A stretch of 40,605 bases of DNA from a virus. The notes under the pieces were generated by a model. That model searched no databases, was not told the origin of the DNA, and worked only from the letters and a program-made list of their open reading frames with translations. This document shows positions 6,970 through 16,020 of this stretch, piece after piece (position 1 is the first letter of the stretch; the number at the start of each line of letters is the position of its first letter). Made by a program: the position numbers and the translations under genes. The stretch lies in IMG/VR virus record IMGVR_UViG_3300021961_000222, positions 1 through 40,605 of that record; one strand, 5' to 3'.

Positions 6970-7481
6970 TTATTTTTGTAGTTTATATTACTAGCAGCAT
7001 ACATAGCATAATCATTCCTAATAGGTTGACCACTATTGTAAGCACCACAAGCTAATTCCCAATCATTGTAAATTGAATGCCATTTATTAAGCATTTGCAT
7101 ACTAATCTTAACATTCAAATCTATATTAGTTTTTAATTCTTTTTCACTTAAACGATGTTTAACATATGGATGTGCCCAACGAGTAATAATCTGCATTGGT
7201 CCTACAGCACCAGCGTATGATTTTTGATATGGGTTATAATCAAAATCAAATGGTCCTTGGTAACGAGTTTCTAGATAAGCTACATTATAAGCTATATGTT
7301 TTGGAATATTGAAACTATCACTCCAGTGTTCAATTGATTCATACATCTGGAGTGAAATAGTTCCATTAGCTAAATCTAAGCGTTCTTCAAAATAATCTAG
7401 ACGTTGATTAACATTATAATACATTAATCCAACAATACCTAGAATAATAATCAAATACCAGTGTTTCAATTTAGCAAACAT
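6954..7481 (-). CDS. Membrane-anchored lytic transglycosylase (SLT-like)
   Basis: Cleaves peptidoglycan glycan strands. The N-terminus has one membrane helix (about residues 7-22). The following domain has the SLT signature: IPKHIAYNVAYLETRY with likely catalytic Glu71, then GAVGPMQI (about 90-97), and later ACGAYNSGQ. At 175 residues it is a minimal SLT domain. The anchor would hold it in the periplasm, so it could act in DNA entry, lysis or virion assembly. It is separated from the GH19 endolysin by over 20 kb, suggesting a different job. Confidence 0.8.
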   Translation of the reverse strand: MFAKLKHWYLIIILGIVGLMYYNVNQRLDYFEERLDLANGTISLQMYESIEHWSDSFNIPKHIAYNVAYLETRYQGPFDFDYNPYQKSYAGAVGPMQIITRWAHPYVKHRLSEKELKTNIDLNVKISMQMLNKWHSIYNDWELACGAYNSGQPIRNDYAMYAASNINYKNKWTKL

Positions 7482-7489
7482 AGTTGTTT

Positions 7490-7807
7490 TTATTTAGTTA
7501 CTACAGGACTAGCAATTTTACTAGCATACATTTTAAAGATAATTCGTCCAATAGAATCACTATAGATAGTATAACTTCCTGTTTTACGATCCATCATAAT
7601 TAATTTATCTTCTGAATCAATAGCAATTCTTACTTCCTTATTAAGGATAGTTTCATTAACAGCTTGTGGTTTCATTTTTAGTTCTTGGAAATAGTAACCT
7701 AAACCAAAACCAGCAATTAAAGTTGATGCTACAATAGTAACATTCATAAAGCGAGAAAATGCTGCTTTAAATTTTTCTTTGAACTCTTCTGTGATTAATT
7801 TTTTCAT
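7490..7807 (-). CDS. Membrane protein of unknown function, 105 aa
   Basis: A basic N-terminus, a hydrophobic helix at about residues 23-40 (VTIVASTLIAGFGLGYYF) and a soluble C-terminal domain with beta character (LIMMDRKTGSYTIYSDS). Probably an inner-membrane protein with a periplasmic domain. It lies between the transglycosylase and a coiled-coil protein with 3-8 nt gaps, so a shared envelope role is possible. Confidence 0.6.
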   Translation of the reverse strand: MKKLITEEFKEKFKAAFSRFMNVTIVASTLIAGFGLGYYFQELKMKPQAVNETILNKEVRIAIDSEDKLIMMDRKTGSYTIYSDSIGRIIFKMYASKIASPVVTK

Positions 7808-7810
7808 AAC

Positions 7811-8071
7811 TTATTTCTTTTTATTTTGTTTCATTTGACTTTGCTCAGACTTAAGCTTAGCTTCATACATTGGATGGAATTTAGGTTTTTCATTTTGTAA
7901 CCTTTCTTCTATTCGTTTTTGTCTTTGTTCTTCTTCAAGTTTATCCAATCTAGCTATTTGTTCAGCTAATGTTGGTTCTCTATATTTGTTAGATTCATCT
8001 GAACGATTAATACGTTCATTACGTTTCATTGCTCTTTCAAAAGCATCTTGACTACATATTTTTAATCCCAT
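7811..8071 (-). CDS. Charged coiled-coil protein, 86 aa
   Basis: Highly charged (Glu, Lys, Arg, Gln) and predicted helical through most of its length (ARLDKLEEEQRQKRIEERLQ). It ends in MKQNKKK. No family recognised. It is the first gene of a unit running to the terminator at 6371 and has a promoter-like element 21 nt upstream. Confidence 0.6.
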   Translation of the reverse strand: MGLKICSQDAFERAMKRNERINRSDESNKYREPTLAEQIARLDKLEEEQRQKRIEERLQNEKPKFHPMYEAKLKSEQSQMKQNKKK

Positions 8072-8092
8072 ACTCTTTTTCTTTTACCTTAT

Positions 8093-8123
8093 TAATATAA
8101 TTATCCTTTTTTAAAAAACCAAA
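8093..8123 (-). promoter_or_regulatory. TTTGG-N16-AATTATATTA promoter
   Basis: TTTGG (8123-8119), 16 nt, AATTATATTA (8102-8093) on the minus strand, 21 nt before the ATG at 8071, in the 55-nt gap after the HNH-like gene. Confidence 0.75.
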
Positions 8124-8126
8124 CTT

Positions 8127-8762
8127 TTATCTATAAGAAATAAACTCAGAACCATCATTTGGAGTTTCATCATCCATTAACCCTAATTCTTTAAAATGTT
8201 CTATTTGCCATTCATCCAATTCCCAATTAACTTCATTCTTTTTAGCTGGGGTTATATAATCTTCAATTGCTTTTACTTGTTTATTGTTGAATACATCTCC
8301 AGCATATAAAAAATAACAATTATAACATAACATTTCTAAATTGTTTAAATTCCAATTTTTCTTATTTTTATCTTTAAAACTTAGTAATAAAGGTGTTTTT
8401 AAATCTGTTAAACGTTGCTCATGAAAATCACATTTATAACAATGTTCAACTAAATGTCCTTCTAATAATAATCTATTTTTAAGTTTATCAGGATTATATG
8501 AATCAATAGAAACTCTACCTTCAATCAAATCATTTAATAATGGTTCTTTACCTTTAGCAATTGTATGTTTGGCTATCCCTTTACCTGCCTGATTTTTATG
8601 AAGATCAAAAAGACTCAGTCCAGAATCCTCATCACGGAAAAGTTTCATCCATTTTTTTAAATGTTGATAAGAACAATGTAAATACCTAGCAGCAGCTTTA
8701 ACTGATCTAGTTTTGATCATTGCTGTTTGGATTTCTTCTTTTGATAATGGTCTTGCTTTCAT
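8127..8762 (-). CDS. HTH protein with degenerate HNH/zinc-ribbon domain
   Basis: Residues about 16-42 (SVKAAARYLHCSYQHLKKWM) form a helix-turn-helix. A second part has paired cysteines Cys108/Cys111 and Cys146/Cys149 around NWNLNNLEMLCYNC, the layout of an HNH nuclease with zinc knuckle. The expected catalytic His before the central strand is replaced (LLLSF), and the final CH is CY, so cutting activity is probably lost. I infer a DNA-binding regulator derived from an HNH endonuclease. It overlaps the upstream gene by 4 nt. Confidence 0.65.
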   Translation of the reverse strand: MKARPLSKEEIQTAMIKTRSVKAAARYLHCSYQHLKKWMKLFRDEDSGLSLFDLHKNQAGKGIAKHTIAKGKEPLLNDLIEGRVSIDSYNPDKLKNRLLLEGHLVEHCYKCDFHEQRLTDLKTPLLLSFKDKNKKNWNLNNLEMLCYNCYFLYAGDVFNNKQVKAIEDYITPAKKNEVNWELDEWQIEHFKELGLMDDETPNDGSEFISYR

Positions 8763-9169
8763 TTAGAATCAAATGTTTCAAGTTTAAATAATACATTCCA
8801 AAGATCCTCAGGTGTGTCTAATTCTACTTCATTTCCATTATCATCTATTAATGTATTTATTGATCCGTCTGGATTGATTTTTTCATATAAATAAAAATTA
8901 ATTAATTCATATCCGTCTTTACCAAATGTGAATAATAAAAGTGCATCTATTACTTGATAAAACGCTTCATCATAACTTGAAGTGTCAAGTCGTAAGTCTG
9001 CGTTAACTAAACTACTTCTTGTATCTAACACTTGTATTCCATTTATAATAGCGTAGAACAATTCTTTTTTCTTTTCTAAAGTATTTTTTTTCTTTCGTTT
9101 AAAAGAAGTGTTTACTTTAAGTAATTCATCAATTGCTTTTTTTACTAAATTGTATTCTTGATCTTTCAT
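8759..9169 (-). CDS. Hypothetical protein, 136 aa
   Basis: The N-terminus is basic (FKRKKKNTLEKKKELFYAII) and the C-terminus acidic (NGNEVELDTPEDLWNVLF). I have the impression of a conserved large-phage protein but cannot name it. It overlaps its neighbours by 4 nt on each side, consistent with tight coupling. Confidence 0.6.
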   Translation of the reverse strand: MKDQEYNLVKKAIDELLKVNTSFKRKKKNTLEKKKELFYAIINGIQVLDTRSSLVNADLRLDTSSYDEAFYQVIDALLLFTFGKDGYELINFYLYEKINPDGSINTLIDDNGNEVELDTPEDLWNVLFKLETFDSK

Positions 9170-9477
9170 AACTCTAATTCTTTAATTAATTTAACTATTT
9201 CAGAACATTGTTCATAACGTTCATCTTTTTTATAATACTCAATACATTGGTTTAATGCTTTTTTCCAATCTGATTTATTAATTTCTACTTGATATTCTGA
9301 ATATGCTACTTTAAATAAAATAGCTGTTTTTGATCTATTTATAGCAGCGTCTCTAATAGCTTCAACAGTTTCAGAATATACTAAACTAATAAAATTATTA
9401 CTTTTTAATAATAAGTCATGGTCAAGACCTTTACCAACAAAAGCTATATTGAGTGTGAAAGGTTGTCTTACAATCAT
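9166..9477 (-). CDS. Hypothetical protein, paralogue of the 6661-6969 product
   Basis: 103 residues. The second half aligns by eye to the 6661-6969 product: NRSKTAILFKV versus NRKKANIFSV, then yxVxInK, LNQC versus LNGC, and RYEQCSEI versus MYEECSQI. The N-terminal part differs. Unknown function. It overlaps the first glycosyltransferase by 4 nt and may mark the end of the glycan operon. Confidence 0.6.
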   Translation of the reverse strand: MIVRQPFTLNIAFVGKGLDHDLLLKSNNFISLVYSETVEAIRDAAINRSKTAILFKVAYSEYQVEINKSDWKKALNQCIEYYKKDERYEQCSEIVKLIKELEL

Positions 9478-10547
9478 GATATCTCATTTTTTATAAATAT
9501 TAAATCTTTAGATATGTCATTAATATTTTTTATTTCAACTTTAATATTACCTAATTCAAATTCACCAGTATCATTTGTTTCTTGAATGATTTTATTTAAT
9601 TGAGTTATAACTTTAAAATCATTTTGATTTATCTGTTTTAAATCTAAATTAATAATAATATCATAATCATCTATATTTTTTGGATTAATATCCCCTAAAA
9701 ATTCTTCACCATTAAAAGGAATATAATTACTAACTATTGAACATTTTTTATAAACAGGAGTTAAAATAGGATGACCATACAAATCGTTTTCTATCCAACT
9801 ACCCCATTTCTTAATATAGTATTTTCTTGCTTTTTCTTCAGCTATTTTAAAATAATCATCATTAACTCCTATTTTTTCATTCCATCTATGACCACGACAT
9901 GTTAAGTGATAAACAAAAGCATCTCTAGATTGAATCAATTCATATCCTGCTAATATCCACCTTTGAAAAATATCTGAGTCTTCATATGGAAATGGGGCAA
10001 AATTCCAGTCATGACCTCCAATTGCTAAAAAATCTTTTTTATAAAGTAACCATGGTGCAAACATTCCTTTAGTAGTTTTATCAGGAAATTGACTTTGTAA
10101 TTTTTGACAATGCAATTCAAAATCAGCTATATTTAATGAATCAAAGTCCATTCCAAAGTCCATAACTATTTTTTCATTACCTGGAGGATGCAATGGTGGT
10201 TCTATTCTAGTACCACATACTACAGTTCCGGGTTTTAAATGTTTTAACATATTTTCTATGTAGTTAGGACCAAGTATCATATCAGCATGAATAATACCTA
10301 CAATATCATACATGGTGAAATCTATACCTTTATCATATAATATAGTATGACCTACTCTTTCATTAGATTTAAATATTCTTAATTTATTATCTGAGTTATA
10401 TATTGTTTGCATCCAATCCCAAGTACCATCATTACTAGCATCATCATACATAATAATTTCTACATTTGGAGCATGTTTTTTAATACTATAATAAGCATTT
10501 TTTAAATGTCTAAGGTTATTATGAGATGGTATAATTAAGGAAATCAT
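9474..10547 (-). CDS. GT2-family glycosyltransferase with C-terminal extension
   Basis: A GT-A fold begins at residue 1 (MISLIIPSHNN) with the nucleotide-binding acid pair DDAS (about residue 35) and a DXD-equivalent HADM (about 88-91). TRIEPPLHPPG follows, with FAPFPYEDSD as acceptor-side acid. After the GT domain, about 80 residues form an extra module ending FELGNIKVEIKNI. The next gene upstream has the same architecture and identical blocks, so the two arose by tandem duplication. It likely transfers a sugar to a phage or host glycan; donor unknown. Confidence 0.85.
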   Translation of the reverse strand: MISLIIPSHNNLRHLKNAYYSIKKHAPNVEIIMYDDASNDGTWDWMQTIYNSDNKLRIFKSNERVGHTILYDKGIDFTMYDIVGIIHADMILGPNYIENMLKHLKPGTVVCGTRIEPPLHPPGNEKIVMDFGMDFDSLNIADFELHCQKLQSQFPDKTTKGMFAPWLLYKKDFLAIGGHDWNFAPFPYEDSDIFQRWILAGYELIQSRDAFVYHLTCRGHRWNEKIGVNDDYFKIAEEKARKYYIKKWGSWIENDLYGHPILTPVYKKCSIVSNYIPFNGEEFLGDINPKNIDDYDIIINLDLKQINQNDFKVITQLNKIIQETNDTGEFELGNIKVEIKNINDISKDLIFIKNEIS

Positions 10548-11680
10548 ATTAACTTTAATTTTGGATTTTTTACTTCTATTTTGTTTACTTTTATTTTTAT
10601 AGTACCAAATTCATACTCACTATCTTCTTCCACTTGGTCTATAATATCTTCTATATTTTTAATAATATAGTTAAGATTTTGTATATCTCCTAGCTTATTA
10701 TCAAATTCTATAACAACATCATTATTTAATTCATTTACAAATTTAGAATGTAAATCAAATTTAGATATAGGTTGAAATGTTTCTATATAAGGAATAACAT
10801 TGCAATCAACTATTAAATTATTAAAATATGGTTCTAAAGATACTAAACTAGTATCACAATTAATTATTTTAATACCAACGTCATATTTTTTATTAGGTTT
10901 AGGTTCACAAGGTCCATATTCTTGAAATACACCACCCCATTTTCTAATATATTCTAATAATGAAATTTGATTTTTTAATTGCCAATCTTGTGATTTATTA
11001 TTTAAGTCTTTAGTTTCTTTAGCATGTTCAAATTGCCCTCCTCTACAAGTTAAATGATAAACTAAACTAGACCATACTTGTATAGTATCATAACCAGCTA
11101 ATTTAAATCTTCTAAATAAATCAGCATCTTCAAATACTGATAAGAAAATAGGATCATGACCTAAATGATCATTCCTATTTATTAACCAAGGAGCAAAAGA
11201 TGATTTAGTTAATTTATTTTCATTTTCTTTAGATGTTTTAACTACAAATTGATTAAACTCATCCCATTTAATTTCTTCAGGCCATAAACCAAAGTCCTGT
11301 ACTATTTTTTCAGGTCCAGGAGGGTGTAATGGTGGTTCTATTCTAGTACTACATACAACTGATTGAGGTTTATAATGTTCAATTAAATACTTATCAGCAT
11401 CAACACCTAATATCATATCAGCATGAAATGCTACTACTAAATCAAATTTAGCTTCTTTAAACATTAAATCATAAGCGTAACCAATTCCTTTACATTCTGA
11501 TTCTGAGTTTAGAATATAACGGATTTTGTTTTCTTCTAACCATTCAACTGTACCATCATTATCTTGGTCTACAAATACTAATATCTCATTTGTTGTATAA
11601 TGAGAGTTTATCTCAATAGAAGGTATACATGTTTTTAAATACCTTAAATTGTTTTTACTGGGTATACAAAATGTTATCAT
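10544..11680 (-). CDS. GT2-family glycosyltransferase, tandem paralogue
   Basis: 378 residues with the same layout as its downstream neighbour: MITFCIPSKNN, DQDNDGT, HADMILG, TRIEPPLHPPG, an FEDAD motif near 190, then a C-terminal module ending YEFGTIKIKVNKI. It differs in having DQDND where the neighbour has DDASND. It overlaps both neighbours by 4 nt. The shared C-terminal module is not one I recognise and may be an acceptor-binding or dimer domain. Confidence 0.85.
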   Translation of the reverse strand: MITFCIPSKNNLRYLKTCIPSIEINSHYTTNEILVFVDQDNDGTVEWLEENKIRYILNSESECKGIGYAYDLMFKEAKFDLVVAFHADMILGVDADKYLIEHYKPQSVVCSTRIEPPLHPPGPEKIVQDFGLWPEEIKWDEFNQFVVKTSKENENKLTKSSFAPWLINRNDHLGHDPIFLSVFEDADLFRRFKLAGYDTIQVWSSLVYHLTCRGGQFEHAKETKDLNNKSQDWQLKNQISLLEYIRKWGGVFQEYGPCEPKPNKKYDVGIKIINCDTSLVSLEPYFNNLIVDCNVIPYIETFQPISKFDLHSKFVNELNNDVVIEFDNKLGDIQNLNYIIKNIEDIIDQVEEDSEYEFGTIKIKVNKIEVKNPKLKLI

Positions 11681-12537
11681 TTGAATAAATGTTTATATTT
11701 TTCCTTATTATTTTTTATATATTGAGGTAAGTTATCTTCATTAAGAGTTAACTTATAATTTCGTCCATGAAAATAAGAACTTATAACTTCAATATTATTT
11801 TTTAATTTATTTTCTATATCATTTTTAACAACATCATTATTAAATTCTTGATGTCCATAAGATTCTATTTTTAATTTAATCATGTCAGGACCACCCATGA
11901 AAGTAAAATGCCAACCACCATTATCAATATATTTGTATGGAGTTCTAGCTGGGTTACGTAAATGATTAGTACTAGAGTTTTTAATATTTTTATATTTTGT
12001 TAATGTTACTCCAGCCCATGGTTCATTTGATTCAAGGTTCATATATCCACTATATACTATTTGTCTAAGTTTATACACAGTAGAGTCTTCTAAACTATAA
12101 TTTAATTCTGGGTTCCATATTTCATCTAAATCACTAATAAAGCAAATGTCATCATCATTTAATCCTTGTAATGGTATTCTAATACATTCTTTTTGATAAA
12201 ATTCTTTTAACCAATGTAATTCTCCTGGAGGTACATTAGTAGTAGTTAAAGCATGATGAATAATATTTTCTTCTAGTTTAGTAATATTTGGTTTATTTAG
12301 TCTAGATCTTAGTTCAGGCCAGCTAATTACAGGGTCTTGAATAACATAATGAATAATTTTATGTTCCCATTCTTTAAATCTATCTTTATTTTCTTGGTAA
12401 AATAAAGGTTTTGGATTTCCTGAGAATGTTTCTATACATTCAATTATTACAAATTTATCTACTTTGTCATTTAACATTTGGAGTCTGATTTCTAATAAAT
12501 CTAACTCATTAAAAAAGGTGAAAATATCGTATACCAT
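11677..12537 (-). CDS. GT17-family (N-acetylglucosaminyltransferase-like) glycosyltransferase
   Basis: The N-terminus YDIFTFFNELDLLEIRLQML, followed by VDKFVIIECIETFSGNPKPL, is the GT17 signature. FISDLDEIWNP supplies the metal/nucleotide acids. The C-terminal part GWHFTFMGGPDMIKLKIESYGHQEF also matches GT17 layout. The family is typified by beta-1,4-mannosyl-glycoprotein GlcNAc transferase; bacterial and viral members have unknown acceptors. 286 residues is near the usual length. Confidence 0.85.
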   Translation of the reverse strand: MVYDIFTFFNELDLLEIRLQMLNDKVDKFVIIECIETFSGNPKPLFYQENKDRFKEWEHKIIHYVIQDPVISWPELRSRLNKPNITKLEENIIHHALTTTNVPPGELHWLKEFYQKECIRIPLQGLNDDDICFISDLDEIWNPELNYSLEDSTVYKLRQIVYSGYMNLESNEPWAGVTLTKYKNIKNSSTNHLRNPARTPYKYIDNGGWHFTFMGGPDMIKLKIESYGHQEFNNDVVKNDIENKLKNNIEVISSYFHGRNYKLTLNEDNLPQYIKNNKEKYKHLFK

Positions 12538-13439
12538 TATTTATTATAAATTTGAGGATTGTTTGACATATATAACTGTAAATCTCTTTTACATTCATCA
12601 TAAGAAAATAAAATACCATCACGATCTTGATAGAACCAGTCTTCATATAAGTTATAATTACAAGTCCAATAACCATTAGAAACATTATGTCTACCCCAAT
12701 ATTTAGGCGCTATAACCATTCTAGCATTTCCTGTAACTGTTGGCCATATAGCGAAACTTGAATTTGATAATATTAAATACTTAGCATTTTTTATTACTGA
12801 ATAGTCTCTACCAACATCAAAATGAAAAATATTATCAGACAATTCAGGTAATACTCTTTTAGCTTCATCTGGGTTCTCTGTAATTACAACAAAAGTAAAA
12901 TCTGGGTTGATTTTTAACATATTGTATATAGCTTGAACCCAATAATTTCTTGTTAAGTACATAGCTTGACAATCTGGTCCAGAATAGTCTCTATAGTTTA
13001 ACACACAAATATCATCACTTGAAAAATCATAAACTTCAAATTCTGGTTTTACCTTAAGCCAGTTTTTTAAGTCATTTTTTCTATGACGAAAATAACCTTC
13101 ACCCTGCATAACACCATCAATTTTTGTATTATCAGTAATGTTTATAAGATTATAATCTATATCTCTAACATCACACCCTAAAACTCTATCATGTTGACTA
13201 GCATTTGTTTTTAATCTTAATTCTTTTTCAACATAATGATTTGTAATTCCTTGAACTGGTTTTCCAAGATCAAGGTCCATAAAATATAACCCATGATCAT
13301 TAAATCTTCTATCTCCTAAATTTTCTAATCCAGTAAAACCAAAATCATATCCTTTATCAGCAGCTATAACTCTTGTAGTTACATAACATGCTAATTGGTT
13401 TCCTAAACCCTGGCCATAATAAAACTCTGTAGCTATCAT
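12537..13439 (-). CDS. GT11-like fucosyltransferase, divergent
   Basis: 300 residues. The N-terminal GQGLGNQLACYVTTRVIA is the G-x-GNQ motif of GT11 alpha-1,2-fucosyltransferases. The C-terminal NAKYLILSNSSFAIWP and MVIAPKYWG match the SNSSFSWW/PKxW region. The HxRxGD motif is not clear in this copy (LNYRDYSGPD may be its remnant), so activity is less certain than for the second GT11 gene at 16005. Confidence 0.75.
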   Translation of the reverse strand: MIATEFYYGQGLGNQLACYVTTRVIAADKGYDFGFTGLENLGDRRFNDHGLYFMDLDLGKPVQGITNHYVEKELRLKTNASQHDRVLGCDVRDIDYNLINITDNTKIDGVMQGEGYFRHRKNDLKNWLKVKPEFEVYDFSSDDICVLNYRDYSGPDCQAMYLTRNYWVQAIYNMLKINPDFTFVVITENPDEAKRVLPELSDNIFHFDVGRDYSVIKNAKYLILSNSSFAIWPTVTGNARMVIAPKYWGRHNVSNGYWTCNYNLYEDWFYQDRDGILFSYDECKRDLQLYMSNNPQIYNK

Positions 13440-13445
13440 ATATTT

Positions 13446-14057
13446 TTATTTTATTTTTTCTAGTAAACATCTGCCTTCTAAATCTTCTATACATCTTATA
13501 GTATGTTTAGGAAGGTATTTTTTAATATATTCTTTAGTTGGGATATTATAATAATCATGAAATTCTACTTCAATCCATTTTACTGTTTTCAAAAATGTAG
13601 AATTTTCAATTACATTATATTCTCCCCCTTCTATATCTAATTTAATAAGATCAACTTTAGGAAATTTTAATTCTTCTAAAGTAGCCACTTCAACTTCTAT
13701 ACCAGGTATACTTGAGTCAGGTACTAATCTAAATCCACCAATATTATCATCAACAGAATATATTTTTGGACTAACTAAATTATAACCAATTGCTTTTTGA
13801 AAAAATAATACTTTTTGTTTTTTAACATTATTTTGCAAAAATATAAAATTATCTTCTTGTGGTTCAATAAGATAAGCTTTTTTAAGTGTATCTATTTTTT
13901 CAAAAAGTACATTACAAAACTCTCCAACATTAGCACCTATATCTATATAAGATTTAATTTTATCTTGTTTTAAAATTTCTATTACATCCTTATAATACTG
14001 ATAGGTTTCTAATTCTGATCTAGTATATAACATGTGTGATTCTCTACTTGATGGCAT
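13446..14057 (-). CDS. FkbM-family SAM-dependent methyltransferase
   Basis: 203 residues with SAM-binding motif I YIDIGANVGEF (about residues 37-47), an acidic loop LIEPQEDN, and VDLIKLDIEGGEYNVI (about 136-151), the diagnostic FkbM segment. Members O-methylate sugars or small molecules. Within this cluster it probably methylates a transferred sugar. Confidence 0.88.
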   Translation of the reverse strand: MPSSRESHMLYTRSELETYQYYKDVIEILKQDKIKSYIDIGANVGEFCNVLFEKIDTLKKAYLIEPQEDNFIFLQNNVKKQKVLFFQKAIGYNLVSPKIYSVDDNIGGFRLVPDSSIPGIEVEVATLEELKFPKVDLIKLDIEGGEYNVIENSTFLKTVKWIEVEFHDYYNIPTKEYIKKYLPKHTIRCIEDLEGRCLLEKIK

Positions 14058-14058
14058 T

Positions 14059-14748
14059 TTAATTGTATTTTTTATTTATATATTCAAATTCATTATTTTT
14101 AACTTGTTGAGTAGCAATTGTGTTACTCACTTGATTGTTATGTTCTCTATTCACAACTGTAATAAAATTACAAATTGATGGTAAACCAAATTTATCATAT
14201 AAACGTTTATAGTATTCTACATCCATGAGCCAAAATAAATTTTCATCAAACAAAATTAAATCATCTTTATACATCATTAAAACACTTGGTGAGCTAATAG
14301 TATTTTCACCATAATGAATGTTATCATGATATTTTGGATAAAATGGATTATATAATTTTAAATCATCTTTAGAGTGACAACAAGCTGTAACTAACCAATG
14401 ATTATGATTACCCGCTAAATGTACTAACATAGTTTCAAGACTTTTATTATCATAAAGAAAATCATCTTGAAATAATATTTTTATAACATCACCTGATGAT
14501 TGTTTCATAGCAGTATTGATGTTACATGAAGAAACACCTCTACCATAATCATTATAAAAATGTTTTATATCAAATTTAGATTGATATTTTTTACAAACAT
14601 TTTCAATTAATGGAGTAGTACTATGATCAGATATTATAACTTCAAAATTTTGGTAAGTTTGTTTTTCCAATACTGATAATGAATGGTCTAGATAATTAGC
14701 TCCAAAACCTTTCATCTCATATGTTGGTATACAAATACTAACTTTCAT
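14059..14748 (-). CDS. GT2-family glycosyltransferase
   Basis: 229 residues: MKVSICIPTYEM start, EVIISDHSTT as nucleotide-binding acid loop, GRGVSSCNINTAMKQSSGDVIKILFQDDF with QDD as the DXD-equivalent, and LMDVEYYKRL near 190. It looks like a GT-A domain with nothing added. It is 1 nt from its upstream coding neighbour on one side and 2 nt on the other, in the middle of the glycan operon. Confidence 0.88.
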   Translation of the reverse strand: MKVSICIPTYEMKGFGANYLDHSLSVLEKQTYQNFEVIISDHSTTPLIENVCKKYQSKFDIKHFYNDYGRGVSSCNINTAMKQSSGDVIKILFQDDFLYDNKSLETMLVHLAGNHNHWLVTACCHSKDDLKLYNPFYPKYHDNIHYGENTISSPSVLMMYKDDLILFDENLFWLMDVEYYKRLYDKFGLPSICNFITVVNREHNNQVSNTIATQQVKNNEFEYINKKYN

Positions 14749-14750
14749 TT

Positions 14751-15263
14751 TTATTTTCTAGCAAACCATACTCCCATTTGAGGAGCATGTACAAAACCAA
14801 ATTTCCCTTCAGCTACAATATTAAATCCCCACTCTTTTATTTTATTCATAATATTTTCTCTAATATCTTCAGTGTGATATTCAATAGCTAATTCAGTAAT
14901 GGATTCCATATCCTCATTATTTAAATTATATAAAACTGTTTCATAAGCTTCAATATCACATTTTAAAGCTGTAGCTTGGATTTCATTTAAAAGACTTTTA
15001 ACTGTATCAGTATTATCAATAAACATAGCTCTAGCTTCTAAATTTTCTATGTTTAAATCATTAAAATAATCTACTTCTGATTGTCTAGTATCAATAGCTA
15101 ATACTTTTAAAGCTCCTTGTTGTAAAAAATAAGTTGGACTATGATGTTCAACTTGGTGTGTATCATGTCTACCACATCCTAAATCTAATACTACTTTTCC
15201 TTTAGGATGAAAATGTAACCAATGATGTTCTGAATTTTCTGAGGCAATACTGTGTTGTTCCAT
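14751..15263 (-). CDS. SAM-dependent methyltransferase-like protein
   Basis: 170 residues. VVLDLGCGRHDTH (about residues 29-41) is a SAM-binding motif I, VLAIDTRQSEVDYF an acidic motif II, and LKCDIEAYETVLYNL an FkbM-like motif III. ITELAIEYH and the end WGFNIVAEGKFGFVHAP fit the FkbM fold. It is shorter than the 13446 copy and the N-terminal His-rich stretch is unusual. It probably methylates a glycan intermediate. Confidence 0.72.
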   Translation of the reverse strand: MEQHSIASENSEHHWLHFHPKGKVVLDLGCGRHDTHQVEHHSPTYFLQQGALKVLAIDTRQSEVDYFNDLNIENLEARAMFIDNTDTVKSLLNEIQATALKCDIEAYETVLYNLNNEDMESITELAIEYHTEDIRENIMNKIKEWGFNIVAEGKFGFVHAPQMGVWFARK

Positions 15264-15270
15264 TTTATTT

Positions 15271-16020
15271 TTAAATTAGTTTTGATAAATCTGTTTTCAT
15301 GTTTTCTGTAACTTCATAATTACACATCCAAATAGTATATAAAGCTCTTTCAATTAAATGACTTTCTCCAGATAATTGAGTATGTTCAACAAATAATCTT
15401 AAATTTTTATAAAAAACTTTATCATATTTGTATATATGTTCTTTTGGTACTACAAAATTTCCACCTGGAGGAAATCTAACATATTTTGGTAATACTGGAT
15501 CTGTAAAACAGTATAACATAAAGTCATTATATGTTTGAAAGTATTTAATTGGATGTTTTGGATTGTTTAAATACCAACTATTATTTATTTCTAACCACCC
15601 ACCATCACTAGAGAACATAGCTATTCCTGCTTGTAAACTTGGTTGATTTGGATCATGAGCTTTCCAATCTTCAATAGGGGTAAAACATTTTAATTTAACT
15701 AATTGTCTAAACTTTTCTTCAGATACATGTCTAGGAAAAGTATTACCTTTACAAAATACAATTATGTTAGGTAAATCATCATAATGATCAATAATGTAAG
15801 TTAGATAATCATATATGTTATAACCATTTATTGAAGATTTAACAATGTTATAATTAGGATATTTTTTATAAAGATCTACAACTTCAAAAGGATAAGAAGC
15901 ATTTTCTAATAAACTAGCGTCCCAAGTTTTATCATATATAATATGATTAGGATAATCTTTAACCCAATCTAAATTATTATTATAATTTGATATACAAAAA
16001 AAGTTTAAATCACTATCCAT
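15271..16020 (-). CDS. DUF3431-like putative glycosyltransferase
   Basis: 249 residues. NLDWVKDYPNHIIYDK near the start, NIYDYLTYIIDHYDDLPNIIVFCKG in the middle, and ESHLIERALYTIWM near the end match the DUF3431 layout (W..., YLT.I..hYd.LPd...F.qG, ER.w..if). DUF3431 proteins often sit in glycan clusters and are thought to be glycosyltransferases. It overlaps the upstream fucosyltransferase by 16 nt. Confidence 0.65.
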   Translation of the reverse strand: MDSDLNFFCISNYNNNLDWVKDYPNHIIYDKTWDASLLENASYPFEVVDLYKKYPNYNIVKSSINGYNIYDYLTYIIDHYDDLPNIIVFCKGNTFPRHVSEEKFRQLVKLKCFTPIEDWKAHDPNQPSLQAGIAMFSSDGGWLEINNSWYLNNPKHPIKYFQTYNDFMLYCFTDPVLPKYVRFPPGGNFVVPKEHIYKYDKVFYKNLRLFVEHTQLSGESHLIERALYTIWMCNYEVTENMKTDLSKLI

